From Candidatus Woesearchaeota archaeon (GTDB taxonomy: Archaea; Nanobdellota; Nanobdellia; Woesearchaeales; UBA525), in contig RFKA01000005.1 of the NCBI GenBank assembly GCA_003694385.1, positions 1 to 6,686 of the forward strand: 6,686 bases of DNA, in the 5' to 3' direction. The stretch's first letter is position 1. Each line of letters begins with the position of its first letter. The translations under genes were made by a program, and so were the position numbers. The notes beneath the pieces were generated by a model. The model did no database searches and was not told where the DNA came from. It saw only the letters and a program-made list of their open reading frames with translations. Positions 5,879-6,686 of the stretch are shown piece by piece.

Positions 5879-6400
5879 TCACCGCCTGCGTCGCCGAGGG
5901 GCTGCGAAGAAACTATAGTCTTCTCCTGTTGCTTCGCGAAGAAGGAGGTACTCAGTGAGAGCCCATTCAAGGCGCTCGAAGTTTCTCGCTCCAACAGCCT
6001 CATACTGGAGTCGCGTCCCATCAAAGCGAAGCGAGCGAGCAGCGGGCCAGCAGAGTAGCGCTGCTTGGCGGCTGGCAACGAACGAGCGCGCAGGAATGGT
6101 GGCAAGCTGGGCAAGCGAGTCCTCGCTACGTGAGTATCGCTTCCTGAAGTGTTGGGTGGCGTCGTCAAGGCGCAACACCTCTTCCCCGCCCTTCTTGTAC
6201 GCGCTGAGAAGGTCGAGGCCACTCACCACGAGGCGATGAATGGTGTAGTCCCGCGTCTCGATGTTCATCGCTGCATGCAGGGGGAGCCTGCTCTGGAGTG
6301 TTTGCTCAAAGAGCTCGAGCGCATCACCAACTTTCAACGCGTCAAGCAGAAGATGTTTCGGGTACAATGAGCCCGTGCGCCGCTGTATAGAGTTATGCAT
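5879..6400 (-). CDS. Hypothetical protein, mostly helical with Arg-rich tail
   Basis: A 173-residue protein I do not recognise. It has no signal peptide or membrane helix and looks largely alpha-helical: LLLDALKVGDALELFEQTL at about 17-35, LVVSGLDLLSAY at 57-68, and FERLEWALTEYLLLREA at 141-157. A beta-like stretch (SLRFDGTRLQYEA) lies near 123-135, and the chain ends in APRRRRR, which could contact nucleic acid or lipid. The ATG at 6400 is about 26 bases from a TATA-like CTTAAAAG on the same strand, which supports both the start and that this frame is real. The overlapping - strand frame at 5788-6222 is Ser/Arg-rich and has no such support. It lies 165 bases upstream of the Lrp/AsnC gene, which has its own promoter. 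No function is assigned. Confidence 0.65.
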   Translation of the reverse strand: MHNSIQRRTGSLYPKHLLLDALKVGDALELFEQTLQSRLPLHAAMNIETRDYTIHRLVVSGLDLLSAYKKGGEEVLRLDDATQHFRKRYSRSEDSLAQLATIPARSFVASRQAALLCWPAARSLRFDGTRLQYEAVGARNFERLEWALTEYLLLREATGEDYSFFAAPRRRRR

Positions 6401-6421
6401 AAGGATTGGAATCCGCGCAGA

Positions 6422-6430
6422 GCTTTTAAG
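6422..6430 (-). promoter_or_regulatory. TATA-like promoter element for the hypothetical gene at 5879-6400
   Basis: On the - strand the sequence reads CTTAAAAGC, preceded by GGTTAGG. Its centre is about 26 bases before the ATG at 6400, giving a leaderless arrangement like those of the BlaI-like and Lrp/AsnC genes. Confidence 0.55.
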
Positions 6431-6442
6431 CCTAACCGCCAG

Positions 6443-6451
6443 TTTTAAAAA
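6443..6451 (+). promoter_or_regulatory. Candidate TATA box for the rightward gene at 6592
   Basis: TTTTAAAAA on the + strand would place transcription start near 6472. This leaves a leader of about 120 bases before the ATG at 6592, unusually long for this window. The element is nearly symmetric, so its direction is uncertain. Confidence 0.4.
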
Positions 6452-6556
6452 CCCCTAGTTTCTCCGGCCACGAATGCGTTTCGATACAGTGCGACGCGAA
6501 GGCTCCTGAGCAACAATCTCTTTCTCTATCACTTTTCCGGGTGATTTCTTAGGCAA

Positions 6557-6598
6557 GGTGGTGGTTATCATGAATGGAGTTGGTGATTATCATGAATG
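6557..6598 (+). repeat. Tandem duplication of ribosome-binding site and start codon (22-bp period)
   Basis: Bases 6557-6576 and 6579-6598 match at 18 of 20 positions. Each copy carries a GGTGGT/GGTGAT Shine-Dalgarno-like core, TTATC and ATGAATG. The first ATG (6570) opens only a nine-residue frame, MNGVGDYHE, ending at TGA 6597-6599, which overlaps the start region of the real gene at 6592. Confidence 0.8.
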
Positions 6599-6686
6599 AA
6601 AAACATGCACAATTCAATGATGTCCGCACGGTCGCGGACCTCAGCACACTAAAAGAGATTAGAGGGCCTGACTTCGAGCGCCTCAA
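6592..6686 (+). CDS. N-terminus of an unidentified protein (3' partial)
   Basis: Only 31 codons are visible before the window ends. The start is ATG 6592, preceded by GGTGAT at 6582-6587 with a 4-base spacer. The alternative ATGs at 6570 and 6596 lead to early stops (TGA at 6597-6599 and a TAA within about 20 codons). The visible sequence includes VADLSTLKEIRGPDFERL. An opening of the form leading to D-F-E-R-L is seen in Mrr-like restriction-endonuclease-fold proteins, but this is far too short to assign. The gene is divergent from the hypothetical gene at 5879-6400, with a 191-base region between the two starts. Confidence 0.6.
   Translation, partial: MNEKHAQFNDVRTVADLSTLKEIRGPDFERL

Noticed and set aside
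5788..6222. Overlapping - strand 144-residue frame
   Set aside because: Its composition is Ser/Arg-rich and low in structure, with no promoter or ribosome site; the frame at 5879-6400 has a well-placed promoter.
1..6686. CRISPR arrays, insertion sequences, tRNA or rRNA genes
   Set aside because: I saw no regularly spaced repeats, transposase-like frames, terminal inverted repeats, or tRNA cloverleaf and T-loop sequences.

Overview
The window reads as archaeal. At least four genes have an AT-rich TATA-like element centred about 26-29 bases upstream of their start codon, which is the geometry of leaderless archaeal transcripts. The two genes with longer leaders have Shine-Dalgarno-like GGTGGTGA or GGTGAT about 4 bases before ATG. 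The protein families (archaeal-style HtpX, a short Lrp/AsnC regulator, a BlaI/BlaR1-like pair, a CuA cupredoxin) fit an archaeon with an extracytoplasmic redox or copper module. The sequence is fairly GC-rich and uses TAA, TAG and TGA as stops (standard code). I cannot place it to phylum; a DPANN-type archaeon such as Woesearchaeota is a guess.

Layout, left to right. Positions 1-1806 (+) hold the 3' part of a fusion between a YyaL/DUF255-type alpha-barrel and a six-helix CcdA-type electron-transfer domain. Converging on it (1916-3083, -) is a two-gene operon: a BlaI/MecI-like repressor followed one base later by a membrane M48/M56 metallopeptidase that resembles the front of BlaR1 but has no sensor domain. 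A shared promoter region with a palindromic TATA box and two near-identical 15-bp elements separates this operon from a rightward set: a lipoprotein with a CuA copper site (3174-3716), a small secreted and membrane-anchored beta-sandwich protein with a predicted mature N-terminal His (3718-4188), and HtpX (4215-5132). HtpX also has its own promoter.

Right of HtpX are a convergent Lrp/AsnC regulator (5264-5713, -) and an unrecognised 173-residue protein (5879-6400, -), each with its own promoter. A divergent, truncated gene begins at 6592 (+), preceded by a 22-bp tandem duplication of its ribosome-binding site and start codon.

Inferred theme: a cell-envelope redox/copper and proteolysis locus. 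The CcdA fusion could deliver reducing equivalents across the membrane. The CuA lipoprotein and its partner would handle copper or electrons outside. The BlaI/BlaR1-like pair could sense an envelope signal and de-repress both itself and the CuA genes, with HtpX clearing damaged membrane proteins. The regulatory wiring is inferred from layout and sequence elements only.
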